Position numbers and translations under genes: made by a program. The notes beneath the pieces are model-generated. The model was given only the letters and a program-made list of their open reading frames with translations. It ran no database searches and was not told the origin of the DNA. Source: Calliopum simillimum (lineage: Eukaryota; Arthropoda; Insecta; Diptera; Lauxaniidae). Taken from it: a stretch of DNA of 64,000 nucleotides. Below, in pieces: positions 12,201 through 20,968 of this stretch (its first letter is position 1; each line of letters opens with the position of its first letter). The stretch lies in NCBI GenBank assembly GCA_951812925.1, contig OX638370.1:113226897-113290896 (forward strand). Reading direction: 5' to 3'.

Positions 12201-12840
12201 ATTTCCTGAGCGCGCAAATGTTTCTTAACGGTAATAGGATAATAGCTGCCACCTTTGACGGTGGCATCGTTTGCCACGACAACGCATTCTGTGCTGGAAT
12301 TTACAAAAAAAAAAAAGAAATTAAAAAAGATTTACAATGCTTATGTACTTTATTTGTTTAAAGTACCAAAAACATATACATAGTAACATACCCACAAACA
12401 CGACCAATGCCAGTAACAATGCCGCCGGCATTTACCACCTCATTACCATAGAGTTCATGACCTGCCAACGTACTCAGCTCCAAAAAAGGAGAACCATTGT
12501 CCAAAAGTCGATTAATTCGTTCTCTTGCTAGCAATTTGCCACGCGAGGTATGACGTTCAATAGCTGTACCACCACCACCGGATAGAACATTATTTGTAAC
12601 AATGCGTAGCTCAGTCAGCAATTTGGACATTTCAATGGCATTTTCCTATAAGTTAAAATATAAAATCTTTTTATTATGCAACTCAACAAACTCAACACAA
12701 CACGATACCTTGTATTCGCTGGAATTCTTATCAACGGCAGTTTGCAAAACGTCTGCTTCACCCACGTGCAACAATCGTACGGAACTACGCAAAAATTGCG
12801 TTGAATTTGTACTACGTAGCATGCTACTTAATTTCAACAT
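9206..12840 (-). CDS. Mccc2: Methylcrotonoyl-CoA carboxylase beta subunit (mitochondrial), 5 exons
   Basis: Carboxyltransferase subunit of 3-methylcrotonyl-CoA carboxylase, in mitochondrial leucine breakdown. I join CDS exons 12840-12709, 12645-12392, 12293-11407, 11263-11129 and 9546-9206. All junctions are GT-AG and in frame (phases 0, 2, 1, 1), giving about 582 aa against about 560 in the human protein. The start is Met at 12840, followed by an Arg/Ser-rich presequence (LRSSVRLLH). Diagnostic segments are [117 protein letters not shown] and a C-terminal FGVFRM. Every conserved block expected of the family is present and unbroken, so the gene looks functional. Intron 4 (9547-11128) holds repeats. 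The biotin-bearing alpha subunit is not in the window. Confidence 0.96.
9950..10680. repeat. Minisatellite, about 123-bp period, in Mccc2 intron 4
   Basis: Four units marked by 'gccttcgg' boxes at about 10038, 10161, 10501 and 10624. The spacing is 123, then 340 (124 after removing the 216 bp added by the RTE insertion and its target duplication), then 123. Each unit contains 'gatagtc.gcca.agatg', 'tatacc.ag' and two to three 'ccttcggg' boxes. Open frames here are repeat translation (HPKV.E.HPKASKS) and not exons. Confidence 0.75.
10226..10430 (-). mobile_element. 5'-truncated RTE-type retrotransposon 3' end
   Basis: On the minus strand it encodes the last residues of the RTE-like ORF ([17 protein letters not shown] ... 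[11 protein letters not shown]), followed by a short 3' end and a (CATA)n tail. It is flanked by an 11-bp direct repeat ACCTTTTTGAT at 10215-10225 and 10431-10441, the target-site duplication. It is nearly identical to the copies at 29974-30313 and 36935-37842. It sits inside the minisatellite. Confidence 0.85.
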
Positions 12841-13077
12841 TTTCGTCGAAACAAAATTAATAAAAAATATATCAAATCAACTAGAAAACTAAATTTATGG
12901 GGTAGAACAAAAAACAAATTGCAACCACCAAAGCCAGCGAATTAGGAAGATCGCAAAATGAAACGTCAATGTTACGTCACATGAAATTGATAACGATAAT
13001 AGAAACAGCTGATTTCGAAAACAACAGATCGTCTGGTGGATATGTGCAGTAATAAAGTTACTAACAGGCCCCTATTG
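12841..13077. promoter_or_regulatory. Mccc2: Upstream flank of Mccc2
   Basis: Sequence immediately 5' of the Mccc2 start (minus strand) and therefore the likely 5' UTR and promoter. It contains 'gataacgataatag' and 'acagctgatt' around 12988-13018. No TATA box is evident. Assignment is by position only. Confidence 0.3.
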
Positions 13078-13290
13078 CGGTTATCAATTTCGATAAAATC
13101 GACGGCCATCGATCGTTTCTCTCAGCCTAATCTTTGAAACTACTGCACCAATTTCAGAATTTTATGTCTTCTTCCATGCCATTTTCATTCATCAAATGGC
13201 AAAAACTTCATTCAAAGCGGTGCAGTAGTTTCGAAGATTAGGCTGTTAGAAACGATCGTTGGCCATCGATTTAAAAACAAATAGATAACC
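13078..13290. repeat. Palindromic MITE-like repeat
   Basis: Inverted termini: 'ggttatcaatttcgat' on the left and 'atagataacc' on the right. Longer inner pairs are 'cggccatcgatcgtttct' / 'aaacgatcgttggccatcg' and 'cagcctaatctttgaaacta' / 'tagtttcgaagattaggctg'. About 213 bp, non-coding. Confidence 0.7.
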
Positions 13291-13770
13291 ACACTACTTG
13301 TTCTGCATTTGCTTTGTCAATGTTACATCTTCAAATAATCCTTTCTTACATCCAGAACATGAGAAAGCGATCCTTTATTCAAGGGAAGATAATTTTTTTT
13401 TTTTTTTTTGTGGATGATGGTGAAAAGCATTTACGCGTGTAAGCTGTTTCAGACTCTCCTTAACGTACTACTGACTAAAATACCCCCTCTTCATCCGCAA
13501 GACCTACCCTTTGGAAACCGATATCAGTGAGATACCTTTTAAGGCATTTAATTTTATCTCTTCATTTGCCTACGATAGGCTTCCGCATTATTTGCTCCTG
13601 TAAGAGAGGAGGCTGAGTAATGCTTCAGCATCCCTTGCCAACATCTTCATTTTCTTTTTTAGATAAAGAGGGAAACCGATTGTTCTGTTCTGGTATCCTC
13701 TCAGTCTCGCCGTTACACAGTGCATTAGGCCCCAAAAAAATAAAAAATCAGTCGAAAATATGTAATAAAA
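13291..13770. other. Non-coding interval between Mccc2 and the gag-like gene
   Basis: Contains a T-run (13393-13410) and short frames at 13588-13802 without recognisable domains. It may be the decayed 3' part of a retrotransposon, but I cannot place a family. Confidence 0.35.
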
Positions 13771-13779
13771 AACATTCAA

Positions 13780-13863
13780 AGTTTATTACAATTTTTCAAT
13801 AATAAAATTCAAGTAAGAAAATATAAGACTTCATTTTTTTTTTTTTTTTTTAATTTCAGACTG
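13780..13863 (-). terminator. Short 3' UTR with A-run and poly(A) signal
   Basis: Just past the stop codon, the minus strand carries a run of about 19-20 A (13836-13855 on the plus strand as T). About 80 bp past the stop is an AATAAA hexamer (TTTATT near 13780). This is either an ordinary short 3' UTR or the remnant of a retrotransposon poly(A) tail. Confidence 0.45.
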
Positions 13864-16109
13864 TTAACAATACTTTGTCTTTTGTAGTGCCTTATTTACC
13901 GATAGAACGACCTTTTTAATAAGCGCCGAAAAATGCGAATTGGCACGTTGACGTTCAAGTGCCTCACAACGTTGTTTATAAGCTGGACAACCACGATAAT
14001 TTGATGGATGTCCATTCTTTTTACAATTATGGCAGTAGACGTCTTTTACACCATCTTTTATCAAAGAGCGTGGACATTTGCCTGGTTCATGCGAGTCCTT
14101 ACATTTAACGCAGCGAAACGGCATACGGCAGTTGTTAGCAACATGTCCATAACGCTGACAATTGCGACATTGCGATATAGCTGGTTTCTTTAATTTACTC
14201 CATTTCCAATTATCATGTTCTAGCAAATTGGTCTGCTTGTACAGAATCTCCAGATCTACATTACGTGAAACTTCTATTAAATAACGACCGTAAGAATGAT
14301 CTGGTTTCCACATTGATTTAAAATCTTCAACACGTAGCAATGGTACACCTCGTTGTTGCAATGCATTTTTAACGTCTTGAGCGCTGCATTGTTCTAGTGT
14401 TGACGGTCTCTTTAATACAAGCAATACACGAAGTTCATCTTTAGGCGTATACGAAAAATGACCAGCTTTTTTTTCTTCTAGAAATTTTTTAAATAATTCT
14501 TTAATAACAGCATCATCTGTTCGAGTAGAGTGCATTCCAAAATGACGGCCGATTTCATAAAAAGGTGTCGTTTGAGCATTACAGAATAGCTCTGTTCGGA
14601 CAAGCTGTTGAAACTCTCGTGCCCAATTGAGGGTTTCTCCGGAAGTAACCTCAAATACAAGAGGTTTTAGCAATGTACTTTTACGTGGTGGTTTGTGCAT
14701 TGCAAATGTTTTTGGTTGCGCTGGTGGGCGCTGAAACGATAAAGCCTTTTCTTCTATTTGCTCCGGTTGCTGTTTCTGTTTATGCTTTTTTTTCTTTTTA
14801 GATGTCGTAGGCTTGGAATTTTGTAAATTTTTAGTTTTTTCACTAATGTCTTTTCCTTCTGTATTTATAGGCATTTTGGAAACGTTAATCTAAAAATTAA
14901 AAAGTAAAATAAAATAAAAACATGAATAATTTTGAAAATTTATTCAAAGTAACTCTACAATTTTATACTTGAGAATTTGAATTTAAGTTTTCCTTTATGT
15001 ATCCTTTTAAATATTTTTGATGTAGAAAAATATTTTTCATTCGTTTTAATAAATCAATCACAATAATTTTCATTTCATTGTCACACTTGGCACTGTGATG
15101 CCAAAATGCCAGAAATAGTCAATAAAATGCATTGCCGAAGGCAACTTTAATGATCGGTTGTTCAGATGCCTACTTTACAGAATTTCATTAATCGTATTAC
15201 TCATAAAATCATCCATTAAAGTAAAGGTATTTCAACTTCAGATAAAGGACTAAATTATATTTGTATGGGGTTGAGATACCTGTACTTCAATGGGTGATAA
15301 CTCAGAAAGTTAGGGTCCAATTGGAAAAAGTAAAAGTACCAGTAATAGCCATTGGCTGAAGGTATAATCATAGTTTGTATACCTTAGATAAAATATTCTA
15401 CTTTTTGTTAAGAATAGAGATATAACATTACAAATAAATAAATAAAAGTATACTTTGATCAGGAAGATTATTCTATCTGACTATTGAAAACTGTGTTCCT
15501 GCAGTTCTTCGCGAAATACTGAAAGTCTTTGAGCATTAAATTGTATGCTGAACTTACCTGTGCTTGGCTTAAATGTTTTCCAACTTGTTCCTTTTGTAAG
15601 AGCTTCAATTTTTCTTGCTGCTTTTGCTTTTTACTAAGGATTGGCTCTGAACAGTTTTTATTAATTTGAACTGGTTGCTTTGGTTTTTCTTTTGGTATGG
15701 CTCCCGTATTTTTACCCAGTGAAGCTGTTCCTACACAAGCAGTCCTATTAGTGGACACAGCAGAGCTCGATGTGGTTGGGGTGGCACTATGTCCTTTTGC
15801 TGCCAACTTTTTCTCCTTTTGTCTGAGTTTTTTTAATTTTTTCTTTTCTTCCTGGCTGAGAATCTGTGTATCTGCTACATCAATTTGTGTTGCACTTATT
15901 GGTGGATTTATATTAGTTGCAGTGCCACAATTTCCATTTGTCGTCGTTTCTTCTGCCGGATTTTTTTCGCTGTCCAATTCCTTCGTTGACTGTAATTGTT
16001 TTTTGCGCTGCTTCTTCATTTTCTTTTTCTGGCTTTGGCTTAATGTTTTCTCATCCAGATTTTGAGCTGCTGCATCGGTATTTTTAAGTGTGGACTCTTG
16101 TTTGTTCAT
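13864..16109 (-). CDS. Stand-alone gag-derived CCHC zinc-knuckle protein, spliced
   Basis: I join exon 1 (16109-15558) to exon 2 (14889-13864). The donor CAG|GTAAGT and the acceptor (a long T-rich tract ending TTTTTAG) are strong, and both are phase 0, giving about 525 aa. Residues 1-240 are Lys/Gln-rich, with a recurring SxxxKKKxKKxxxK motif on both sides of the junction. Residues about 339-424 resemble the PRE_C2HC region of jockey-type gag. Three zinc knuckles follow: CRNCQRYGHVANNC (425-438), CVKCKDSHEPGKC (444-456) and CHNCKKNGHPSNYRGC (470-485). The family binds nucleic acid. There is no endonuclease or reverse transcriptase ORF downstream, and the intron argues against a fresh insertion, so I infer a domesticated gag. 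Upstream the frame stays open to about 16192, so a further 5' exon is possible. Confidence 0.65.
14890..15557 (-). other. Intron of the gag-like gene
   Basis: 668-bp GT-AG intron. It includes a small inverted pair 'gtaaaggtatttcaactt' / 'ggttgagatacctgtact' at about 15220-15290, suggesting a MITE-like insertion. No open frame of note. Confidence 0.6.
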
Positions 16110-16582
16110 CCCGGACACGTGGTTTATCTGTTCAGTGTTTGAGCAGAACCAGTCAAAATCATATAAAGGAACGAATTTCCTTGTTTGTCTTTCAGCAACT
16201 GTAACGGATATGATTGGAATAGTTTAGTTTAAAATAATTTTGTTTTAATTTTTATTATTCAAATTTGTTTACAATGCGCGGAAATTTTAAAACAAAAAAT
16301 TGGCTGACTTAAAAGTTTGCAAAGCTTTTATCCTATCAAAATTGCCATACCAAAATGTAATCGGAAACAAACAAATCGAATTAAGGTCCGTTCAGAAGAC
16401 TTAACTTTTGTCAAACTTCTTAACGATACCTCGGAATTCGAAGATATTAAAAAATTTTTCAACTATTTTCAAAGGATTGTATGAGTTCCTTGTAGTCTGT
16501 TTCCATTGAAGATTTAAAATGGAATAAACGGCTATTTTCAAATTTAGTTGACGTTTAATGCATGAATGAGGTGAGTTGCGAC

Positions 16583-16760
16583 TTACTGCCATACCTAAAT
16601 TTGAGCGTCAGCGTTATTTTGCTGTCAAAATTTTCTCATGTACATACAATTAATATGGCGCATATCTACCGAAATTGCAAACGCTCAACGCTTAGCTATT
16701 CGAATTTCCAATTTTGACAAAGCGTTATGGAGTGAAGTTAGCTGCAGAAAAGTAAAAAAA
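16583..16760 (+). mobile_element. Half copy of the CTGCCATACC MITE family
   Basis: Begins 'ttactgccatacctaaatt' followed by 'gagcgtcagcgttattt' and runs to the 'gcagaaaagtaaaaaaagg' segment, which is the middle of full copies. The second half is missing. The LINE tail begins at the break, so the LINE may have landed in this MITE. Confidence 0.75.
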
Positions 16761-17678
16761 GGAATTGAATTGAGTTGAATTGAATTCTTTATTGAGACTT
16801 TATAAACAAAATAACAATGAATAAATAAAAATGATAACAATTTCAGTTTTTTAAAATTAGAGGCTGTGATTGTATGGCCTCAGGTACAAGAACAATGTTA
16901 AAAGTAACAAATTAAATGCCACAAGGCTTTGATCTCTACTACAGGAGTAACAACCCTTGCTCAATGGGTAAACAAAAATCTTTTTTAGCGAGTGCTCTAT
17001 AAATAAATTAAATAATACACATTATACTTAAGACCAAGGAAAGAGAAAACGTTAGTGTGAGCCAACACAAATGTGAAATCTCACAATATCGCTTTCCCAC
17101 CTTGGCACACTAATGCATTCTTAAATAAATTAAGATCCAATAAATCGAAAAAACAACAACAAAAGTGTAATTAATATAACATACATGAAAATATGTACAA
17201 CTAATACATTACAATACTATCCTCTATTATGACCTTGAACGGTACTAATAAAATATGGAATAGGAGGTCCATCAATAGTCAGATCAAAGTCATCAAATAA
17301 AACGCCTACAGGCGAGTGATAACGAAAATCGGTCCAGGTAATATTAGCTTGGGAGTTAAATATTTCCTTAACTAGATCATTCACAGAAAATTGTAAACTG
17401 TTCATGGTCTTCCTCATCAGAAGGACGGCATATTTAATAATAGGGGTAATATTAGCCTCTCTATAAACAAACAAATTGGAAAATCTTTTCGTTCGATTTT
17501 CAAAATTTTTATCTATACAGAGCCTGAGGAGCTTTCTCTCAAGGCGCTCCATCTCCAAAACCACTGTTGGTGAAAAAGAAAACCACACCGGGAAAGCATA
17601 TAATAGAACTGGTCTAATAAGAGATTTATAAATCAGTAATTTAGTTCTTTTAAGCATATCCTTATTTCTTAACAAAGA

Positions 17679-18624
17679 CCCCAGCAAATCCTACGTAACC
17701 ATATTGAATTATGGACTGACCCATTTAACACATACTACGATACATTTTTCAAAATTTACTACCACAAAGAAATTTAAAAAGGGAAAGATATAAAAGAAAA
17801 GATGCCTTGCTTCCTTACTCAAAAAATAACAAGTTGACAGAGAACAAAATTGAATTGTTATTTATTGTCAATCGAAGCACATTAACAAACAATGACTGTA
17901 AAATTATTGTTGTTAATCGGAAAAACACGTAAGTTCCGTTTGTATTGTTACATTGTATAATTAAACTCATTTTTGTAAAATTTTAAGGAAATATGCTGAA
18001 TCAATTGTGGATCGTCTGAAGCTACGTGTTGATGTTCTTTTTCCCAACAAAGATGTTCCTGGTCAACCTGCAGAACATCGCAACATACCCGTATAAGATG
18101 CCATTCAATTAATAGCTGAAGATTTTCGTGCAAAAGTGGCGCTTGATCGCAGTAATGCACCACGCATGTTGCCGAAATCTGTGCCGATAATACCAGCAGG
18201 GGGCAGTGCGTCGGTTGCACCAGATCGCCATCCCGATACGATACAAATGTAACTAAATTTGTTGGCAAACAGCTCAAAATTATGACGAAGCCTCATAAAC
18301 TAAATCCATCATCCATTTAATAAAATTGTAACTCATTCATGACATTAAAATAATTTTTTTTAAATTTCAATTTGATTTTTATTTGTTTACATAAATCGAA
18401 AGAATGTCTACAAAAGGAATTGGAAAAAATGAAAGAGATAGCTATAGTTTTCTATTATTTTTATTGATGAGATAGTCGTATTGATAAGACAAGGATGCAC
18501 GATCACACTGATAGGGAAAAGGTGGTTATTTTTTTCCCGATGCTAGAAGAAATGTAACTGGTATAATACGAGATTTGTAACTCTTATATAATAAGGTTGG
18601 TAACGGTTACAGGATTTGCTGGGA
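17679..18624. mobile_element. TIR-bounded insertion inside the LINE, carrying host-gene fragment
   Basis: Left end CCCCAGCAAATCC-TACGTAACC (17679-17700) and right end GGTTAC-AGGATTTGCTGGG (18605-18623) are inverted repeats (19 matches with a 2-base gap). Removing 17679-18624 restores the LINE reading frame exactly at Met|Ser, so these are the true insertion limits. The target duplication is at most one base. There is no transposase. The superfamily is undetermined. Confidence 0.7.
17750..18252 (+). pseudogene. Captured fragment of an NCOA5/Neosin-type gene
   Basis: Plus-strand frame in two exons: about 17750-17928 and 17988-18252, with a 59-bp GT-AG intron (donor GTAAGT, acceptor TTTTAAG) whose phase keeps the frame. 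Residues read DCKIIVVNRKNT, then KYAESIVDRLK and RVDVLFPNKDVP, then directly PAEHRNIP and DAIQLIAEDFRAK. In NCOA5 (nuclear receptor coactivator 5; Neosin in flies) these blocks flank the anticodon-binding-like domain, and a stretch normally lies between DVP and PAEHRN. That stretch is missing here, and TAA at 18094-18096 interrupts the frame. Because the intron is kept, this is a DNA-level copy and not a retrocopy. A poly(A)-like AATAAA follows near 18320. The NCOA5 assignment is from memory of the family. Confidence 0.6.
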
Positions 18625-19400
18625 CATCAACATGTTGGAAACCTTCCAAGCTTTTGCGATATTGCCTCTAGCATGCTTGTTAAATTTCAATAAATTATTA
18701 AAATAAACACCAAGATATTTTATGTCTTTTTTAAAAGGAATCCGTCTACCATCCACAAACAGGTCAAGATTACGACTCTCCCTAACCGCACCTTCCTTTC
18801 CCTTACCACTAGCATTCCTAATACAAATGAAATCCGACTTCGAGAGATTAATACTTACACCCCAAGTTTTATAGAATTCGTTAATTTTGTTAACGTGGTT
18901 CTGAACCTTTCTAAGTGCAGGTAAAGGAAAATCATCGCTGGCATACACAAAGGTATCGTCAGCAAACAAAATCGCAGTGGACGAAAGGAAGTTGTTGGGT
19001 GCATCAACATGAGGGAAATCATGCACATACGTGTTAAAGAGATTAGGGCCGATAACGGAACCCTGGGGAACACCACTGTGAGAATCACAAATATTAGAAC
19101 TGCAATCTTGAATTTTGAGGAAGAATTTCCTATCTTTCAGGAAGCTATCTAGCAAGTGAAAAATATGTGCGGGGCATTCAATCTGGAGCAGTTTAAAAAG
19201 CAGGCCTTCCCTCCAGACGCTGTCAAAAGCCTTCTCTAAATCAAGGGAACATGCAACGGTGCAATTTTTGTTTCTGAGGCTCTTTGTTATATCATTGTGA
19301 ACCTTCAATAATGCATGGACAGTGGAATGACCCTTCTTGAAACCAAATTGAAAGTCTGGAATTGATTCAATCGGCATAGATGATGGCGACTCCATTTTAA

Positions 19401-19771
19401 GTTACAAAAAAAATGACTGTTTAATTAGTTCATTATCAAATTATCATACTTCAATTTAGAAAAAGCGCGTTGGTACTTTCATTAGTACTATACAAGCAAA
19501 AAAAAACAGTCAATAAACTATCTTCATAATAAAATTTTGATTTGTTTTCACGAATAGCTTATGTGATGGTGGAAAATTGATGGCTTTAATTTGAAAAAAT
19601 TATATCAGTCAAATAACCAATTATTATGGCACAATATGTATATGACATTACTCTCTGCCTCTTTATGCTTCCGCCAAAGATTTATTTAGTGATTTACGGC
19701 TATTTCCAGATTTATTTGACGTTAAATAAATAATGAATGAGGTGAGTTACGGCTAAATTACTTCATAAATC
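19401..19771. other. Non-coding, MITE-like remnants
   Basis: The segment 19680-19770 ('gtgatttacggctatttcc ... gaatgaggtgagttac') resembles the palindrome at 21526-21626, and a piece also lies at 16560-16580 directly before the CTGCCATACC MITE. The same two repeats are therefore adjacent at two places. Confidence 0.45.
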
Positions 19772-20408
19772 TTACTGCCATACCTTCTTCTTCTTCTTCG
19801 AATATGTTACTCATTACGAGTAACATAGGTCCCTAATAAGAGAGCTGCCGTAAACACTAGGTTTTTATCACAGCTCTCAGCGTAGCGTCTTTACAGACTT
19901 ATAGAATAGCTTTATATTATACGATTATAAAATTTATTTTATATTAACGAAATTTATTTTTTCCTTTTAACCTATAATTAGGTTATGTACGATACACGCG
20001 CCTTTTAAAAAAAACACGTGTAACGGGTCTGACTTTGAGACACGCGCGGACGATTACACACGAGAGTACGTCTGTACTCGATCGCGGACAAAACGAAAGA
20101 CCAAGAACTGCCATACCTTAATTGGAGCGTCAGCGTTATTTTATTGTCAAAAATTTCTCATGTACATACAATTTGTATGGCACATACCGAAATTGCCAAC
20201 TCTCAACGCCCAGCTAATTGAATTTTCAATTTTGACAAAGCGTTATGGAGTGAAGTTAGCTGCAGAAAAGTAAAAAAAGAAACAACAATATGAATTTGAC
20301 AAACAAATGACTTCAATGCAACGCTCTTTATTTCGGTATGGCGCTTGACGCTTTTGTGTAACGTTAAATAATGCAACGCCTGACGCTCCAATTTAGGTAT
20401 GGCAGTTA
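19772..20408. mobile_element. Full CTGCCATACC MITE, split by a retrotransposon insertion
   Basis: The terminal inverted repeats are 'ttactgccatacc' at 19772 and 'ggtatggcagtta' at 20396-20408, with the extended motif 'ttggagcgtcagcg' inside. The element is interrupted after its first 15 bp by the 320-bp insertion at 19787-20106. Without the insert it is about 300 bp, matching the copies at 20439-20741 and 43126-43429. Confidence 0.8.
19787..20106 (-). mobile_element. 5'-truncated non-LTR element with (GAA)n tail
   Basis: Flanked by a perfect 13-bp direct repeat ACTGCCATACCTT at 19774-19786 and 20107-20119, a target-site duplication within the MITE end. On the minus strand the insert ends in (GAA)n after 'gagtaacatattc', a microsatellite tail typical of some LINEs or SINEs. 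It has no ORF and no clear pol III A or B box, so I favour a truncated LINE over a SINE. Confidence 0.75.
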
Positions 20409-20438
20409 GGATGAAACAGGCTATTATTCTGCCGTTCT

Positions 20439-20741
20439 AACTGCCATACCTAAATTGGAGCGTCAGGCGTTGCGTTATTTAATGTTACACAAAAGCGTTA
20501 AGCGCCATACCGAAATAAAGAGCGTTGCGTTGAAGTCATTTGTTTGTCATAATCATATTGTTGTTTCTTTTTTTACTTTTCTGCTGCTTACTTCACTCCA
20601 TAACGCTTTGTCAAAATTGGAAATTCGAATAGCTCAGCGTTGAGCGTTGACAATTTCGGTATGCGCCATACAAATTGTATGTTCATGAGAAATTTTTGAC
20701 AGTAAAATAACGCTGACGCTCCAATTTAGGTATGGCAGTAA
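20439..20741. mobile_element. CTGCCATACC MITE, opposite orientation to its neighbour
   Basis: Complete copy beginning 'aactgccatacctaaattgg' and ending 'ccaatttaggtatggcagta'. Its interior runs in the opposite order to the 19772-20408 copy, from which it is separated by about 30 bp, so the pair forms a large inverted repeat. The ORF here and its mirror image at 20203-20391 are repeat translation. Confidence 0.85.
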
Positions 20742-20746
20742 GCAAG

Positions 20747-20968
20747 AATGCCGTAACTCCAATTTTCCAAAAAAAAAAAAATGAGTTTACGGCGTTTTTT
20801 TTGGGTCATCTCGGTTCAGTCCGTCAACCCACAAGAACAGGTTGCATTATACCTTCATTTTCCCTATAAAAACAACTACGACTTTTGTCATTTCTCCCAG
20901 CCGTACACATAAACATAAACATAAAAACTCATTTTCCAAAAATAAAAATTTATTGGAGTTACGGCATT
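20747..20968. mobile_element. Palindromic MITE with AATGCCGTAACTCC ends
   Basis: Left 'aatgccgtaactccaatttt' and right 'attggagttacggcatt' are inverted. A second inner pair is 'ttttccaaaaa..aatgag' / 'ctcattttccaaaaa'. 222 bp, non-coding, separated from the preceding MITE by 5 bp. Confidence 0.75.

Larger units (their letters stand above)
16761..19400 (-). mobile_element. 5'-truncated jockey-like LINE, interrupted by an insert
   Basis: The minus-strand reverse transcriptase is split into 19395-18625 and 17678-17217. Motifs include FQFGFKKGHST, SLDLEKAFDSVW, SGVPQGSVIGPNLF, ILFADDTFVYASD (catalytic FADD) and KYLGVYFNN in the first part, then KSLIRPVLLYAFPVWF in the second. Removing 17679-18624 joins the halves in frame. 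An in-frame stop just upstream of 19395 and the lack of an endonuclease domain show 5' truncation. The 3' end is at about 16761, with an AATTC-rich short repeat tail after AATAAA. The clade call (jockey-like) is an inference from motifs. Confidence 0.8.

Noticed and set aside
14008..14193. 61-aa plus-strand ORF within the zinc-knuckle exon
   Set aside because: Antisense of the gag-like coding exon; cysteine and histidine codons make it open by chance.
15697..16065. 122-aa plus-strand ORF rich in Phe and Val
   Set aside because: Antisense of the Lys/Gln-rich exon (Lys codons read as Phe/Leu on the other strand).
19787..20106. SINE interpretation of the (GAA)n-tailed insertion
   Set aside because: No convincing A box or B box on either strand; a truncated LINE fits the 13-bp duplication equally well.
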